Positions 39,664 through 49,802 of a stretch of 64,000 nt of DNA are shown in pieces. The stretch spans positions 393,001 through 457,000 of the forward strand of contig KN805397.1 of the NCBI GenBank assembly GCA_000818945.1, given 5' to 3'. This DNA is from Schizochytrium sp. CCTCC M209059 (taxonomy: Eukaryota; Sar; Bigyra; Thraustochytrida; Thraustochytriidae). Position 1 is the first letter of the stretch. The number at the start of each line of letters is the position of its first letter. Both the position numbers and the translations under genes were made by a program. The notes beneath the pieces were generated by a model. The model was not told where the DNA came from, ran no database searches, and saw only the letters and a list, made by a program, of their open reading frames with translations.

Positions 39664-40368
39664 TCAAAGAGTAACATCCGTCCCACCTTGATCAAAAGTC
39701 TCGATGTTTGGCCACAACCAAGTATGGAATTCTAAAGCGTAGAACAGTTCACGAAAGATGACCATGAGAGTGCAAGGCAGGTCCTGCGTGTCTCGATCGA
39801 CACAAACGTGGAGATCGCGGCTGAGCTCGAAAAGAAGCTGCACTGCAAGAATCGATGCACAGCCAGCGAGGAGCACGATTGCTGGACTGCAGCAAGGAAA
39901 GCCAGTTCGAGTCTTGTCTTGAGCAAATTCCTCCGAGGTGATGACGCCCTGATCATCGACGAGCCAGTATTCTTTTCTACGCATGCCCCAGGCCGAGGCG
40001 ATCAGCGCCTTGACACTGGCCTTGCCACTTGTATGGCCTGGCTGTGACTCTGAAGCGGCACGCCTATACCTTTGAGGGCGTCCATCTTCATTTTCATGAG
40101 GACGCTCTGTGTCAAGAAGCGAGACCGCAGGCAGCGCTAAAGACGTGTCCGAAAATTCTTGCTCTGCTTGCTGCCCGCGTGTGTGTCCGAACAGCGCACG
40201 TCGGCGGCCGCGGCGTTCGAAAGGCGCGAAGACCTCACGCCCCCGACGCGGCGGCACTTGCGACGGTTCACTGTGCTCCGACGTCGGCTCGAGCGAGAGC
40301 GCCTGCAGACGACTTGCGAGGCTCTGCCAGCCAAGGGCATCTGTGCGCGGGTCTACACGTAGCCGCAT
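39664..40368 (-). CDS. Hypothetical single-pass membrane protein
   Basis: 234 residues, not recognised. Residues 1-130 are hydrophilic, Arg/Ser/Glu-rich and probably disordered. One strong hydrophobic segment lies at about 158-181 (CSPAIVLLAGCASILAVQLLF) after a charged block, followed by about 50 residues with three cysteines and an aromatic patch (LEFHTWLWPNIE). Starts at ATG 40368. Support for its being real is the frame's length, the clean membrane segment and an unskewed composition in the C-terminal half. Against it are the lack of any family match and repeat-rich surroundings. It could also be one exon of a larger gene. Confidence 0.4.
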   Translation of the reverse strand: MRLRVDPRTDALGWQSLASRLQALSLEPTSEHSEPSQVPPRRGREVFAPFERRGRRRALFGHTRGQQAEQEFSDTSLALPAVSLLDTERPHENEDGRPQRYRRAASESQPGHTSGKASVKALIASAWGMRRKEYWLVDDQGVITSEEFAQDKTRTGFPCCSPAIVLLAGCASILAVQLLFELSRDLHVCVDRDTQDLPCTLMVIFRELFYALEFHTWLWPNIETFDQGGTDVTL

Positions 40369-43300
40369 CTTCTCTGCGCCCCCGCGGCCGGCCTCGGCTC
40401 ACGGTGGCGGTGGCGGCGGCGATTCACAGTCAAATGGGGCTGGTCGCTACTGGTACACTACACGTTCCGGATATCCGCGCGTACATCCCGAAAATCCGAA
40501 ATCATCCTGCCTTGGCTCAGGCTGCCAGTGGCCATGGTGGATGATTGCGCATTGCTGCCTTGCCTGCTTGCCTACGGTAAATGTTGCTTGGCTGCCATCG
40601 TTTGTTCAACCGGCGAGTTGGTTGGGAGCGACCCGGCCCGGCCCGGTTACGCTAGCTAGGATGCGATGCGATGCGATGCGATGCAATGCGGTGCGCAGGC
40701 GGTCCATGCGCGAGACGAGCGGTGCAGTCGTCGCGAGCGCGTCACAGCCGGGCGAAGCTGCGTCGGCGCGGTCGTCCGAGCGGTTCTCTTCTCTTCTTAT
40801 CCCCTGCTCCGCGCGAGGTTCCTTGGCGGCCGCGGTTTCCGCCAACGCAAATGGCAGAAGCCGCAGCCGCGAACTGCGACCCGGCCCACGCATGCTCTGG
40901 GCTCCATTTTATTATTATTACGCTGCTCCATGTGCTCTGTCTGCATCATGCATGCATGAATGAATGCACAGCGCAGCGGCCGTGGCTACGTAAGCGGCGC
41001 CGTGCCGCCACATAGTCAACAACACAGGCTCCTGCATCATCACGACGGACGAGACGGATGATGAGACACGCTTTCCTCGGAATGGCGGTATCCATCCGCC
41101 TTGCCGGCGCCGGCGCTTCTCTCTGCATAACATACTCACTCTACCCGGGTATGGTATGGGATCTAAGAGCCACGCCAGACAGACAGCCTCCCTCCCACTG
41201 GGAGAGGGCAAGAGGGAGGGAGGGGGGGACGGGACGGTCGGCGGACAAACCCGCGAGCGCGGAATCACAGCATAGAAAGATAGCGGGAAGGAAGAAGAGC
41301 TGCGAGAAAGAAAAACAAAGATTAAAGAAAAACAAAGAAAGAAAAGAGCAGCAGCAGCGGCGGCTCGGCAGAGGTCGACCATTATCTGTCATGGAAGAAA
41401 AAAGAAAAGAAAGAAAACGAGGAGAAGAGCGCTTGCGTCGTCGAGGCGAGAGCCCCGCGCGTCTCGCGTGTCGCCGCTGCTGCATGCGCGTGCCCTCTGC
41501 CGCTCGCGGCCTCGCTGGCCTCGCTCGCTGCTGGCGGCTCGCCCGCTGCCGCGCGGCTGGCCAGAGGGAGCGCCGCCACCACGCGTCCGGGGCGTGGCGC
41601 CCTCTCGTCTTGGCCCGATTTGTGATCGATCGCGGCATTCCGGGGAAAAGGCGCAGCGGCACAGCAGCAGCAGCCGCAGCAGCGGCAGCAGCAGCAGCAG
41701 CAGCAGGCGGCAGGCGCGGCTCCTCGTTGTTTTTGCGGCCTTGAGGAAGTGGGTTTCCGCGGATAGGGTAGTTGCGGCTGGTGTTTTGCGCGAGTTCGTT
41801 ATACGGCAGAGAGAGAGGGAGATGAAGATAGACAGTCGAGAGAAAGGAAAGGAAAGGAAAGGAAAGGAAAGGAAAGGAAAGGAAAGGAGGCGCGAAGGGC
41901 CTGCCTGCCTGAGAGATACCGCGTACGCCAAGCCAGCAGAAACCGATCGAACGAGCCTCGCGACAGGTACGTGCTCCGGGAGGACGCGGCGGCGCGGCAG
42001 CGTGGCCGCGGACAGCGTGGACAGCGCAGGCGAGGAGAAAGGGAGCGAGGGCGGCGTCGCGACCGTCGGGTCTTGCGGGGAGGAGCAGAGCAGCGTCGAG
42101 CGGAACAGAGCAGAGCGGAACAGCGCAGAGCGGAGCGCATGGGCGCAGGCATGGTGGCCGAGCCGAGAGCTGCCGCCAGGCTTTGCAGCTAGCTAGCTTA
42201 GCGAGCGCATCTCGCTCGCGGCCTGCAGCAGCAGAGCAGCCGCCACCAGCAGCTTCGGTGCAGCCCCGTTCCGCCAGCCGCGCAACCAAGCCGCGCAGGA
42301 CAGGACAGGACAGGAGAGGCGAGGCGAGGCGAGGAGAGGAGAGGAGAGAAGAGGAGAGGAGGAGAGGCCTCTCTAGCTCGGGCGAGGCAAGCAAGCGAGG
42401 GAGCGAGCGGAGGCAGTCGTCGCACCCTCGCTATGCCCTGCCCTCTCTCCTTGGTCCGATGCGTCGCACCGATGCGGGATGGATCCAAGAGGGAGAGGGA
42501 GAGGGAAGTTGATTGCCTGCCTTTGAGCCTGCCTGCCTTTGATTTATCGATCGATCCTTGGATCATCCTGCCACTGCAACTGCAGCGCCGCTGCTGCTTG
42601 TCTGTCTGCCTGGCTGGCTGTGTCTGGCTGCCTGTCTGCAGAGATGAGGACGAGCTCGCCTCGCGCAGCGGCTCGAGACGAGACGAGACGAGACGATGAG
42701 AGCACGGCGGCATTGAGCTCGACTGCAGAGTGGATGGATGCAGGGAGCACCGTGGCCTGGCCTGGCACGGCTTGGCATGGCATGGCGTCCTCTTGCCTTG
42801 CGCAGCCGGCAAGGGATTGATCTATCTGTGCAGAGCAGCGGAGAGGTTGGGAGGGGAGAGGAGAAGGGCAGCAGGCGCGGCGGGTGCCGAGATGCGTGCG
42901 ATCTCCGAGCACGTGCTCGCCTTGCTTGCCTCGGTTCGACTCCGCTCGACCCGAGCAGCGCCAAGAAGCGCATGGCCTCCGCACCGCGCGAGAGCGCGAG
43001 TCTCCTTGATCGATCCATGGCTCGAGTCTCCGTGCGCGCGCGCGCAAGGTCGCAAGGTCGCACCCAGCCCGCGACAGGGAGGACAAGCAAGATCCACAGC
43101 CTGTGTGCTCTGCCAGTATCGTGATCTTTCGTGAGTGATGACGTGAGCAGAAGCAGCAGCGGGAGCTTTTGAATGTAGACAGAGCAGAGCAGAGCAGCAA
43201 GCCGGCCGCGAATCAGCCAATCAATCAATCGATCAATCGCATCACCCAGCTGCTGCAATGACTGCGATGGCTCCCTCCCTGCCTGCGTGGCTAGCTATTT

Positions 43301-43607
43301 ATACCTAGCTAAGCTTTGCTTGCATGCTCGCTCCAAGTCGGACTGGGCTGGGCGCGCATGATGCACGGACGCGCAGAGAGAGGAGGGGGGAAGGAGGGAA
43401 GGAGGGAAAGAGGGAGGGGTCGACGGCCGCCACGCAGGCACACGAGCAAGCAGTTCTCGATCACGGCGAGAGCCAAGACGAGGCGAGCAAGCGAGCGAGC
43501 AAAGCGGATCTGAGAGAGAGAGAGAGAGAGAAAGAGAGAGGCAGGACTCACTTTAGAGGCAAAGCCAAGAGCCATCAGAATACTAGAACGCAGGACTGAC
43601 GAAGACA
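40369..43607. other. 3.2 kb repeat-rich gene-free region upstream of isocitrate dehydrogenase
   Basis: No gene supported. Long frames on both strands (up to about 417 codons) are GC-driven and low complexity. It contains a GATGC array (about 40657-40685), CAG arrays (about 41662-41705), a GGAAA pentamer array (about 41843-41888), AGAGC/GGAAC runs (about 42090-42130), GGACA and GAGGC/GAGA runs (about 42296-42370), a GAGAC run (about 42672-42695), AGAGC (about 43181-43200) and a GA run (about 43513-43545) about 60 bases before the IDH start. Confidence 0.6.
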
Positions 43608-45110
43608 ATGTCGAACTCGCAGCCAAAGCAGCAGCCAGAAGAAGCAGCAGTAAACGACACCATGTCCACCGTCAGCAAGAGCGCTCGTCGCATCATGGAA
43701 CTCTCGCGCGGCGTGCGCGCGCACAGCGCCGCAGCCACCGCCAACGGCACCGCTATCCGCATGGGCAGCAACGGCCTCGAGGTCCCCAACGACCCAATCA
43801 TCCCCTTCATCGCCGGTGACGGCACCGGCCCCGATATCTGGAACGCTAGCGTGCGCGTCTTCGACGCCGCCGTCGAAAAGGCATACAAGGGCGAGCGCAA
43901 GATCGTCTGGAAGAAGGTCCTCGCCGGTGAGGAGGCCTTCCGCAAGACCAATGAGTGGCTCCCCGAGGAGACCCTCCAGGCCTTCCGCGACTACCTCGTG
44001 GGCATCAAGGGCCCGCTGACGACCCCTCTCGGCGGCGGCATCCGCTCCCTCAACGTCGCCCTCCGCCAGGAGCTCGACCTCTATGTCTGCCACCGCCCCG
44101 TCAGGTACTTCAAGGGCGTGCCTTCGCCCGTCAAGAAGCCCGAGCTCGTCGACATGAACATCTTTCGTGAGAACACCGAAGATATCTACGCCGGTATCGA
44201 GTTCATGAACGGTAGCGACGAGGCCAAGGAGGTCCTCGCCCTCCTCGAGAAGCTCGGCGTCTCCAAAAAGATCCGCTTCCCGGAGTCTTCCAGCTTCGGC
44301 ATCAAGCCCATCTCCAAGGAGGGCACCACCCGCATCGTGCGCGCTGCCATCGAGTACGCCATTGAGTTCAACCGCCCGGGCGTCACGCTCGTCAACAAGG
44401 GCAACATCATGAAGTTCACCGAGGGCTCCTTCGCCAAGTGGGGCTTCGAGCTCGCCACCTCGCCCGAGTTCCGCGACAAGTGCGTCACTGAGCGCGAGTC
44501 CTGGATTCTCGGCAACCGTGACGACGGTGTCGAGGACCCCGTCCAGAACGCCAAGCTCCTCGAGCCCGGCTACGACATGATGACCGACGCCCAGCAGGCT
44601 GCCGCTGTGCAGGAGGTCAACGATGTCATCAACAGCATCTACGCCACCCACGGCAACGGCAAGTACAAGAAGATGGTGCTTGTGCGCGGTGTCATCGCCG
44701 ATATTGCCCTCCAGCAGGTGCTCACCCGCCCGGACGACTTCTCCGTCGTCTGCTGCCCCAACCTCAACGGTGACTACCTCAGTGACGCCCTCGCCGCCCA
44801 GGTTGGTGGCATCGGTATCGCCCCTGGCAGTAACGAGAACCTCGTCACCGGCCACGCCATCTTTGAGGCCACCCACGGTACCGCCCCCAAGTACGCCGGT
44901 CAGGATAAGGTCAACCCCTCCAGTGTGCTCCTCTCCGGTAACATGATGCTCAACTACATGGGCTGGAACGAGGCCGCTGACCTCATCCTCAACGGTATCA
45001 GCTCCGCCATCGAGGCCAAGCGCGTCACCTATGACTTTGAGCGCATGATGGAGGGCGCCACCAAGCTCAAGTGCAGCGAGTTCGCTGACGAGGTCATCAG
45101 CCGCATGTAA
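43608..45110 (+). CDS. NADP-dependent isocitrate dehydrogenase, bacterial (E. coli Icd) type
   Basis: 500 residues. It oxidatively decarboxylates isocitrate to 2-oxoglutarate. The sequence follows the E. coli Icd type, not the usual eukaryotic NADP-IDH type: PIIPFIAGDGTGPDIW, IKGPLTTPLGGGIRSLNVAL, the isocitrate-site RSLNVALRQ with the Ser that E. coli phosphorylates, NIFRENTEDIYAGIE, KGNIMKFTEG, and CPNLNGDYLSDALAAQVGG. GTAPKYAGQDKVNP carries the Lys-Tyr pair that selects NADP over NAD. About residues 282-361 form a segment some 50 residues longer than in E. coli. The first 60 residues are an extension. From Met19 it reads MSTVSKSARRIMELSRGVR, which looks like a mitochondrial presequence, so the start could be 43662. 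Codon use is strongly biased to C-ending codons compared with neighbours, suggesting high expression. Confidence 0.94.
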   Translation: MSNSQPKQQPEEAAVNDTMSTVSKSARRIMELSRGVRAHSAAATANGTAIRMGSNGLEVPNDPIIPFIAGDGTGPDIWNASVRVFDAAVEKAYKGERKIVWKKVLAGEEAFRKTNEWLPEETLQAFRDYLVGIKGPLTTPLGGGIRSLNVALRQELDLYVCHRPVRYFKGVPSPVKKPELVDMNIFRENTEDIYAGIEFMNGSDEAKEVLALLEKLGVSKKIRFPESSSFGIKPISKEGTTRIVRAAIEYAIEFNRPGVTLVNKGNIMKFTEGSFAKWGFELATSPEFRDKCVTERESWILGNRDDGVEDPVQNAKLLEPGYDMMTDAQQAAAVQEVNDVINSIYATHGNGKYKKMVLVRGVIADIALQQVLTRPDDFSVVCCPNLNGDYLSDALAAQVGGIGIAPGSNENLVTGHAIFEATHGTAPKYAGQDKVNPSSVLLSGNMMLNYMGWNEAADLILNGISSAIEAKRVTYDFERMMEGATKLKCSEFADEVISRM

Positions 45111-45929
45111 ATCACGCGCCCTGTTCACTCAATCTGGATTTTGCAAGTGCACTTGATTTCCACCCCCTTCTTTTCCTCCCCACAACCAGCTCACCAGCTC
45201 GACATTCAATCTTCTTCATCTGTTCGTTCTTTCCCACCTTTTGCACCGATTACTTACGCTATAGCAATACTCGTTCGCTAACGACGAGAAAGCAAGGATA
45301 ACCAAAAAAGCGACTTAGATATTCCCTCACTTTGATTGATTCATTACTAAAATTCTCTGAGACGCTCGTTCTTGTTGTCTCTGTGCACGCCTGGCCTAGG
45401 TTGAGTTGTCATTGGAAACCTGCCGGAAGAGTGTCAGGTGATTAAATTGTGCGTGCTCGAACGATGGTCTCTCCTCCTTTGTTGTTATTTCTTTTGGGAC
45501 CAATAACAACTGCTTTTCCTACAAAAAAAAAAAAGAGTGATGAGGAGATCTTTTCTTTGCTCCTTTTTCTTGAAAAAATGAAAGAATGAATGAATGAATG
45601 AATGAAGTCTTCATTAAGATGAACTCTGAAAAACTCCTCAAGCAGACCTATCGACACACGCAAATTTCATTAAAAAAAGCTAATAGACAATATGCATCGG
45701 TGCTCTGAAACGCCTGAAAACGTGCAATTTCTCCTTAATCTACCCCCCACCTGTCAGATTAACTACTGGTAAGCAGGGAGAGGGCCTTGCGCGAAAAGAG
45801 AGAGCTGCCACCTAACCGTAAAGCAGACTGTCTGCGCGCTGGAGGCGCGTGCGCAGGTGCGTACGCGGGCGCAAAAGCAGCAAGCGCGCAGGAGCCGGAG
45901 CGGAGAAGCTAGAAGCAGAATCTTCGTCG
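45111..45929. other. Intergenic region downstream of isocitrate dehydrogenase
   Basis: About 820 bases. The left half should be the IDH 3' UTR. An A-run (about 45522-45534) and a GAAT tetramer run (about 45583-45606) are present. A short inverted pair, gtcaggtgattaa at about 45434 and cacctgtcagattaa at about 45750, was noticed, but it does not pair with the right side of the transposase region. Confidence 0.5.
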
Positions 45930-46446
45930 CCGAGACCCGCGCGACAACTGTCCAACGAGTAAGCGCTGTGAATGGAACACGGCACGTGCCAAAGTCGAGG
46001 AGGACCTGGTGAACAATGAGATCTCTTATCTTGTCTTTGAGAAGGCCGATCCTTCCCAACAAGAACAGAGAAAGAAGCACAACCCCGTGTGCATGTCAAA
46101 TGATCTTGGTCGTGGAGCCTACGACCCCTGCCCCCCTGCTGTAGTCAATTCCGTCCTGCGGGATTTACAAATGCGAGAGAAGTCGACATTGATTCCTAAA
46201 ATCTTCAAGCTCATTGAAGTATGCGCGCAAGGTACTGAGCAAGGTGAAACGGGCATGTCGGTTATGTACACGAAAGAACATGCGGCGAAAACTCGCTATG
46301 ATCTCTGGTACAACTACGCGACTGCCGAGCTACAACGGACAGGTCTCGACAAAGTCTCTACTGAGCTCTCTGAGGCATGGGAGTCGGAACTCTGCGCTGA
46401 TGATGCAGAGGCTGATTCAAATCAAGATAATGACGAAAGCTTTTGA
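45930..46446 (+). CDS. Open frame without an ATG start, possible second protein or fragment of the transposon
   Basis: The frame is open from just after a stop near 45929 to 46446, about 171 codons, but the first ATG is internal (in CMSNDLGRG, about 46093). Either it is an exon of a larger spliced gene, a gene fragment, or not translated. The composition looks protein-like (CPPAVVNSVLRDLQMREKS, YTKEHAAKTRYDLWYNYATAEL), with an acidic C terminus. I do not recognise the family. It ends only 18 bases from the stop of the opposite-strand transposase, so the two may belong to one element. ISL2EU-type elements often carry a second gene (YqaJ-type nuclease), but no YqaJ motif is visible here. Confidence 0.35.
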
Positions 46447-46464
46447 AACAAGAAGATTCAGTGC

Positions 46465-48504
46465 TTACTTTTTGGCAGGTGCCGTGATGGGCGGGCCATT
46501 TAGACTCACTAGGCAGCACGCGACCTTGAAAGCGGCAGTTATCATATCCACCTGGTGGATTGGGACCTTTTGGGTGAGCCAATGGTAGTCTTTGACACGA
46601 TTTATTGCTCTCTCTACGTGAATCCGAAAGTTTGCGATTTTCCGTGTGTCGTTTGCCTCCTCTCGTGTAAGCGTGTGCTGCCCCTTGAATCGTTTTGGTG
46701 GCATGTACAGATATGCACCCTTTCGCTTGGCCAGCTCATCAAAGATTACGAAACCTTTGTCAGCCATGATGCTTTGACCCGGGTGTGCGCAGACCTCGTA
46801 GAAACCCGATCGCTCTGTCAGTTTGGGGTCTGATATACGTCCTGGATAGGCAGCAGACTGCCATGCAATAGTACCACAAGCACTCAGACCAATCAGCAAC
46901 TTGGCTGTATTGCGCGCCTTGTATTCGCTCCAAGTTGCACTCTGAGCCATTGGGTTGTCTGGTACTTGAATTTCGAGCTCAGTGGCATCAAGAATCCAGC
47001 TGACCGTATGGTGACCAAATCGCTCAGAGACGTCTTTGGGGCACGTAACATCCAGCATACACGGCAACGGAGTTGGAAACATGCGCGAGAAAGTATGATG
47101 CAGAAGATGGATGCCGAATTCAAAGGTTCGCGATATCGTGGATTGGTGGACATCAAACAACGAACCCATCACGATCTGACTCAAATTAAGGCGCAGGATC
47201 ATTAGCGTAATGAGAAGTTTGTCCTCAAGCAAAAGAGAAGCCTTCCGGTGAGAGGGCGATCTGCTTGACGGAGTTGAAAGACTGTCCGAGGCTTCGAACC
47301 TGTTGAGCTTTTTTTCCAGTCCTTGTTCAGACTTCGCGAACCCCTTGTCCTCACGAAAGCTCTGCCACTTGGCGGTAGCTGCACTGCGCTGCTTCGCGTG
47401 ACAGCCACCGAAATCATAGACTGCGGACACTATTTCTTCGAAAGCAGGTACGCTACTGACGCCAGTGCAGAATCGAAGTATTCTAGCGAAGCGCGGGATC
47501 GACTTGAAAGATGCCCACCTTAGAAGAACTTGAGAAGAAGAAGTTTTCGTGACCGCTTCTCGCAAAATGGCGTAATAATCTTTCGCCTCTTTGGCCTTCG
47601 CCCGCGCTTCTGTCTTGGCCTGTTTGAAAGCGCTGAGGGCAGCGTCTCGTTCTTCACGGAACCTAATCGAATCGCTGAGGGCAGCGTCTCGTTCTTCACG
47701 GAGCTTCTGGAGTTCAGCTTCCAACTTTTCTTTGTCGCTTTGGAGTTCATTAATCGTGAAATCCGTAAGAGTTGCCAATCTCTCTGAGAGAGTATTAGCA
47801 CGAGCGTCAGCTTGGCTTGCATTCGAGGTCTTGACAAAGAGAGCCTGCGCACGTTTCTTAGCAGAGCTGGCCTCATGTGACAGTCGCCTGATTTCATTCT
47901 TTGCCACATCACTCCTTTGGTTCGCAACTTCAAGCTTCGCGTCAAGCTTTCGTGCCTTCTGGATGCGCTCATAAGCAGCATCGCTTTCTGCATGGCGGGC
48001 ACGCGATGTTCGACGGCGTTTTGTCTGACTGCGCTCAGGCGAAGCGATGTGACTTGTGAGTCTGCGCTCCGCTATCGACTTTGGTGTCAGCTTATCGCTC
48101 GCCAGTACCCATTTGCTAGTCTTCCATTCAGCCAAATCACCAGCCGGTGGAGGAGACATTGCCGTTTCGGCAGCTATCACTTGGGTTATATCAGACTTCA
48201 AGACCCAATCGTTCTTCTTACGTGTGTCGAACTCAAAGGAGTTTGGGTTAAAATGATGCCAGCGGAAGCGGCTTCTTGCTCTTGTCCCTGTAGCAACATT
48301 CTGCCGCAATCTGTTGAAGATTACATCTCGCGCCTTGCTCTCGCGAAGTGCTGCTGCATCTGTTCTCGTGTGACGGTTGCTTCTGTAAATCTCGAAAGTG
48401 CGGAAAGGACCTTGTTTATTCTGGCACCATTTCAAAGTGCATGAACATTTCGTATTGCTAGGCGATTTCACAGCCGACATTTGCTCTGCAAGCGCGCCCG
48501 ACAT
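46465..48504 (-). CDS. DDE (DDE_Tnp_4-type) transposase with THAP-like N terminus and coiled coil
   Basis: 679 residues from ATG 48504 (a GTG lies three codons upstream). Residues about 20-110 resemble a THAP zinc finger: KCSCTLKWCQNKQGPFRTFE, then RFRWHHFNPNSFEFD and WVLKSDITQ. The third zinc Cys expected before HHF is missing. A coiled coil at about 215-340 contains a tandem REERDAALS duplication. An HTH_Tnp_4-like helix-turn-helix follows at about 410-450 (LSQIVMGSLFDVHQSTISRTF). The catalytic domain follows with acids in WILDATE (about 505), IMADKGF (about 579) and HVERAINRVK (about 632). THAP plus HTH plus this DDE domain is typical of ISL2EU/IS4EU-like eukaryotic transposons; PIF/Harbinger is the alternative. 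The frame is intact, so the copy may be recent or domesticated. Terminal inverted repeats were not found by eye. Confidence 0.85.
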   Translation of the reverse strand: MSGALAEQMSAVKSPSNTKCSCTLKWCQNKQGPFRTFEIYRSNRHTRTDAAALRESKARDVIFNRLRQNVATGTRARSRFRWHHFNPNSFEFDTRKKNDWVLKSDITQVIAAETAMSPPPAGDLAEWKTSKWVLASDKLTPKSIAERRLTSHIASPERSQTKRRRTSRARHAESDAAYERIQKARKLDAKLEVANQRSDVAKNEIRRLSHEASSAKKRAQALFVKTSNASQADARANTLSERLATLTDFTINELQSDKEKLEAELQKLREERDAALSDSIRFREERDAALSAFKQAKTEARAKAKEAKDYYAILREAVTKTSSSQVLLRWASFKSIPRFARILRFCTGVSSVPAFEEIVSAVYDFGGCHAKQRSAATAKWQSFREDKGFAKSEQGLEKKLNRFEASDSLSTPSSRSPSHRKASLLLEDKLLITLMILRLNLSQIVMGSLFDVHQSTISRTFEFGIHLLHHTFSRMFPTPLPCMLDVTCPKDVSERFGHHTVSWILDATELEIQVPDNPMAQSATWSEYKARNTAKLLIGLSACGTIAWQSAAYPGRISDPKLTERSGFYEVCAHPGQSIMADKGFVIFDELAKRKGAYLYMPPKRFKGQHTLTREEANDTRKIANFRIHVERAINRVKDYHWLTQKVPIHQVDMITAAFKVACCLVSLNGPPITAPAKK

Positions 48505-48809
48505 CAGGCCCACGACGTGCGGACAACCTAACCACCACCACGGAGACCGAGCTCGTCGAACGTCAAAAACGTTGTATATACGCTTGGGGCAGCTGCGAGA
48601 GATCGCGAGGCACTAGCCTGGCCAATGTACTTTCCAACTCGCGACACTCCCACCAGCGCGCAGACCACGACAGGTCGACTTCGCACGAGGGAATTGATAA
48701 TGCACAAGGTGAGCAAGGATCCCCAACTCGCGCAAGGTAAATAGGCCACTTTGGCCGAAAGGGTAGGTTCGGAGTGCGTGAACCGCTCCAAAACAGAATT
48801 CACCAAGAC
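48505..48809. other. Divergent spacer between transposase and deaminase genes
   Basis: About 305 bases between two start codons. If the transposon's right end lies here, the deaminase promoter abuts it. No obvious inverted repeat partner to the left side (45111-45929) was found. No repeats or genes. Confidence 0.5.
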
Positions 48810-49802
48810 ATGTCGTCGTCCAAGGTCCAAGACCTCGAGGCGTTTGTGCGCACCCTGCCCAAGGCGGAACTGCACGCGCATCTGCACGGAAGCGTACGCG
48901 AAGACACCTTGCGCGCCCTCGGCTGCACAGGCTTTGTGGCGCAGGGCAGAACCCTCGAAGAGTGCTTTGCGCTCTTTGCAACCATTCATGACGCCGTCCA
49001 AGACGTGAGCGCCGTGCGCCGCGTTGCCGAGGACGTGGGGCGCGACTTTGCGCAAGATAATGTACGCTATCTAGAGCTTCGCTCCACGCCTCGGGCCACG
49101 GCGCACATGACCAAGCACGAGTATCTGGTCACCGTCGCTAACGCTGTTCGAACCGCTGGGGCCAAGCACGACGTCCTCGTCCGCCTACTTGTGTCGCTCG
49201 ACCGCGCTCGAGACCCAAGCGACGCAAACGATTCTCTCGACGTCGTGGAGGCTCTACCTGCTCATGCCAAGGCCATGATTGTTGGGGTCGATCTCTCGGG
49301 CAACCCGACCAAGGGCCGCTTTGCAGACTTTGTTCCCGCTCTAACTCGCGCTCGCTCCGAGCTTGGTCTCAAAGTCACCATTCATTGTGGCGAGGTGCAC
49401 GATGATAACGAAGTTGCTGAAATACTTGCTTTTGCGCCCGACCGTCTCGGCCATGCCTTGCATGTGCCGGCATCGCTACGCGCAAAGGGCCTACCCGTTG
49501 TAGAGTGTTGCCCCACATCGAATATCAAGACCTTGGCGCTCAACGCACTGCACGAGCACCCTGTGCTACCACCTGTGGACTGGGCGCACCTGGTCGTCTG
49601 CACAGACGATGCTGGCGTCTTCGAGACTTCTCTCACCAAAGAGATGACAATGGTAGCGCATGAATTTCGCCTCTCGCGTGATGAAATCGTAATGCTCGCT
49701 CGAGCCCCCTTGCGGCACGCCTTTGCGCATCCAAAAGACATTCGATCTCTTGAAATGCGCCTCTGGCCACCACAAACTTCGTCCTCATCGTCGCGACTCT
49801 AG
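48810..49802 (+). CDS. Adenosine deaminase-like protein (ADAL/N6-methyl-AMP deaminase type)
   Basis: 330 residues. The metal-binding pieces of the adenosine/AMP deaminase fold are all present: HAHLHG (His22, His24), HCGE (zinc His plus catalytic Glu) and CTDDAG (Asp-Asp), plus GHALHVP. Blocks PKAELHAHLHGS, YLELRSTPR and ECCPTSNIKTL fit the ADAL/MAPDA subfamily, which deaminates N6-methyl-AMP to IMP in purine salvage, more than classical ADA. Classical ADA activity cannot be excluded from sequence alone. Start taken at ATG 48810; a GTG 12 codons upstream is not used. Length (330) is typical of ADAL (about 340-355). Its neighbour upstream is an intact transposase on the other strand. Confidence 0.92.
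   Translation: MSSSKVQDLEAFVRTLPKAELHAHLHGSVREDTLRALGCTGFVAQGRTLEECFALFATIHDAVQDVSAVRRVAEDVGRDFAQDNVRYLELRSTPRATAHMTKHEYLVTVANAVRTAGAKHDVLVRLLVSLDRARDPSDANDSLDVVEALPAHAKAMIVGVDLSGNPTKGRFADFVPALTRARSELGLKVTIHCGEVHDDNEVAEILAFAPDRLGHALHVPASLRAKGLPVVECCPTSNIKTLALNALHEHPVLPPVDWAHLVVCTDDAGVFETSLTKEMTMVAHEFRLSRDEIVMLARAPLRHAFAHPKDIRSLEMRLWPPQTSSSSSRL

Noticed and set aside
41141..42394. 417-codon frame on the minus strand, with overlapping long plus-strand frames
   Set aside because: Low-complexity Arg/Ala/Ser/Leu translation over GGAAA, CAG and GAGGC arrays; several equally long frames overlap in both directions and none has a motif.
43575..45128. 517-codon frame antisense to isocitrate dehydrogenase
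   Set aside because: Mirror of a gene with strong C/G third positions. The translation is Val/Gly/Asp/Leu-rich with no family features, while the plus strand is a clear enzyme.
45111..48809. Terminal inverted repeats bounding the transposase
   Set aside because: I compared the left flank (45111-45929) and right flank (48505-48809) and found no convincing inverted match; the gtcaggtgattaa/cacctgtcagattaa pair lies entirely on the left side.
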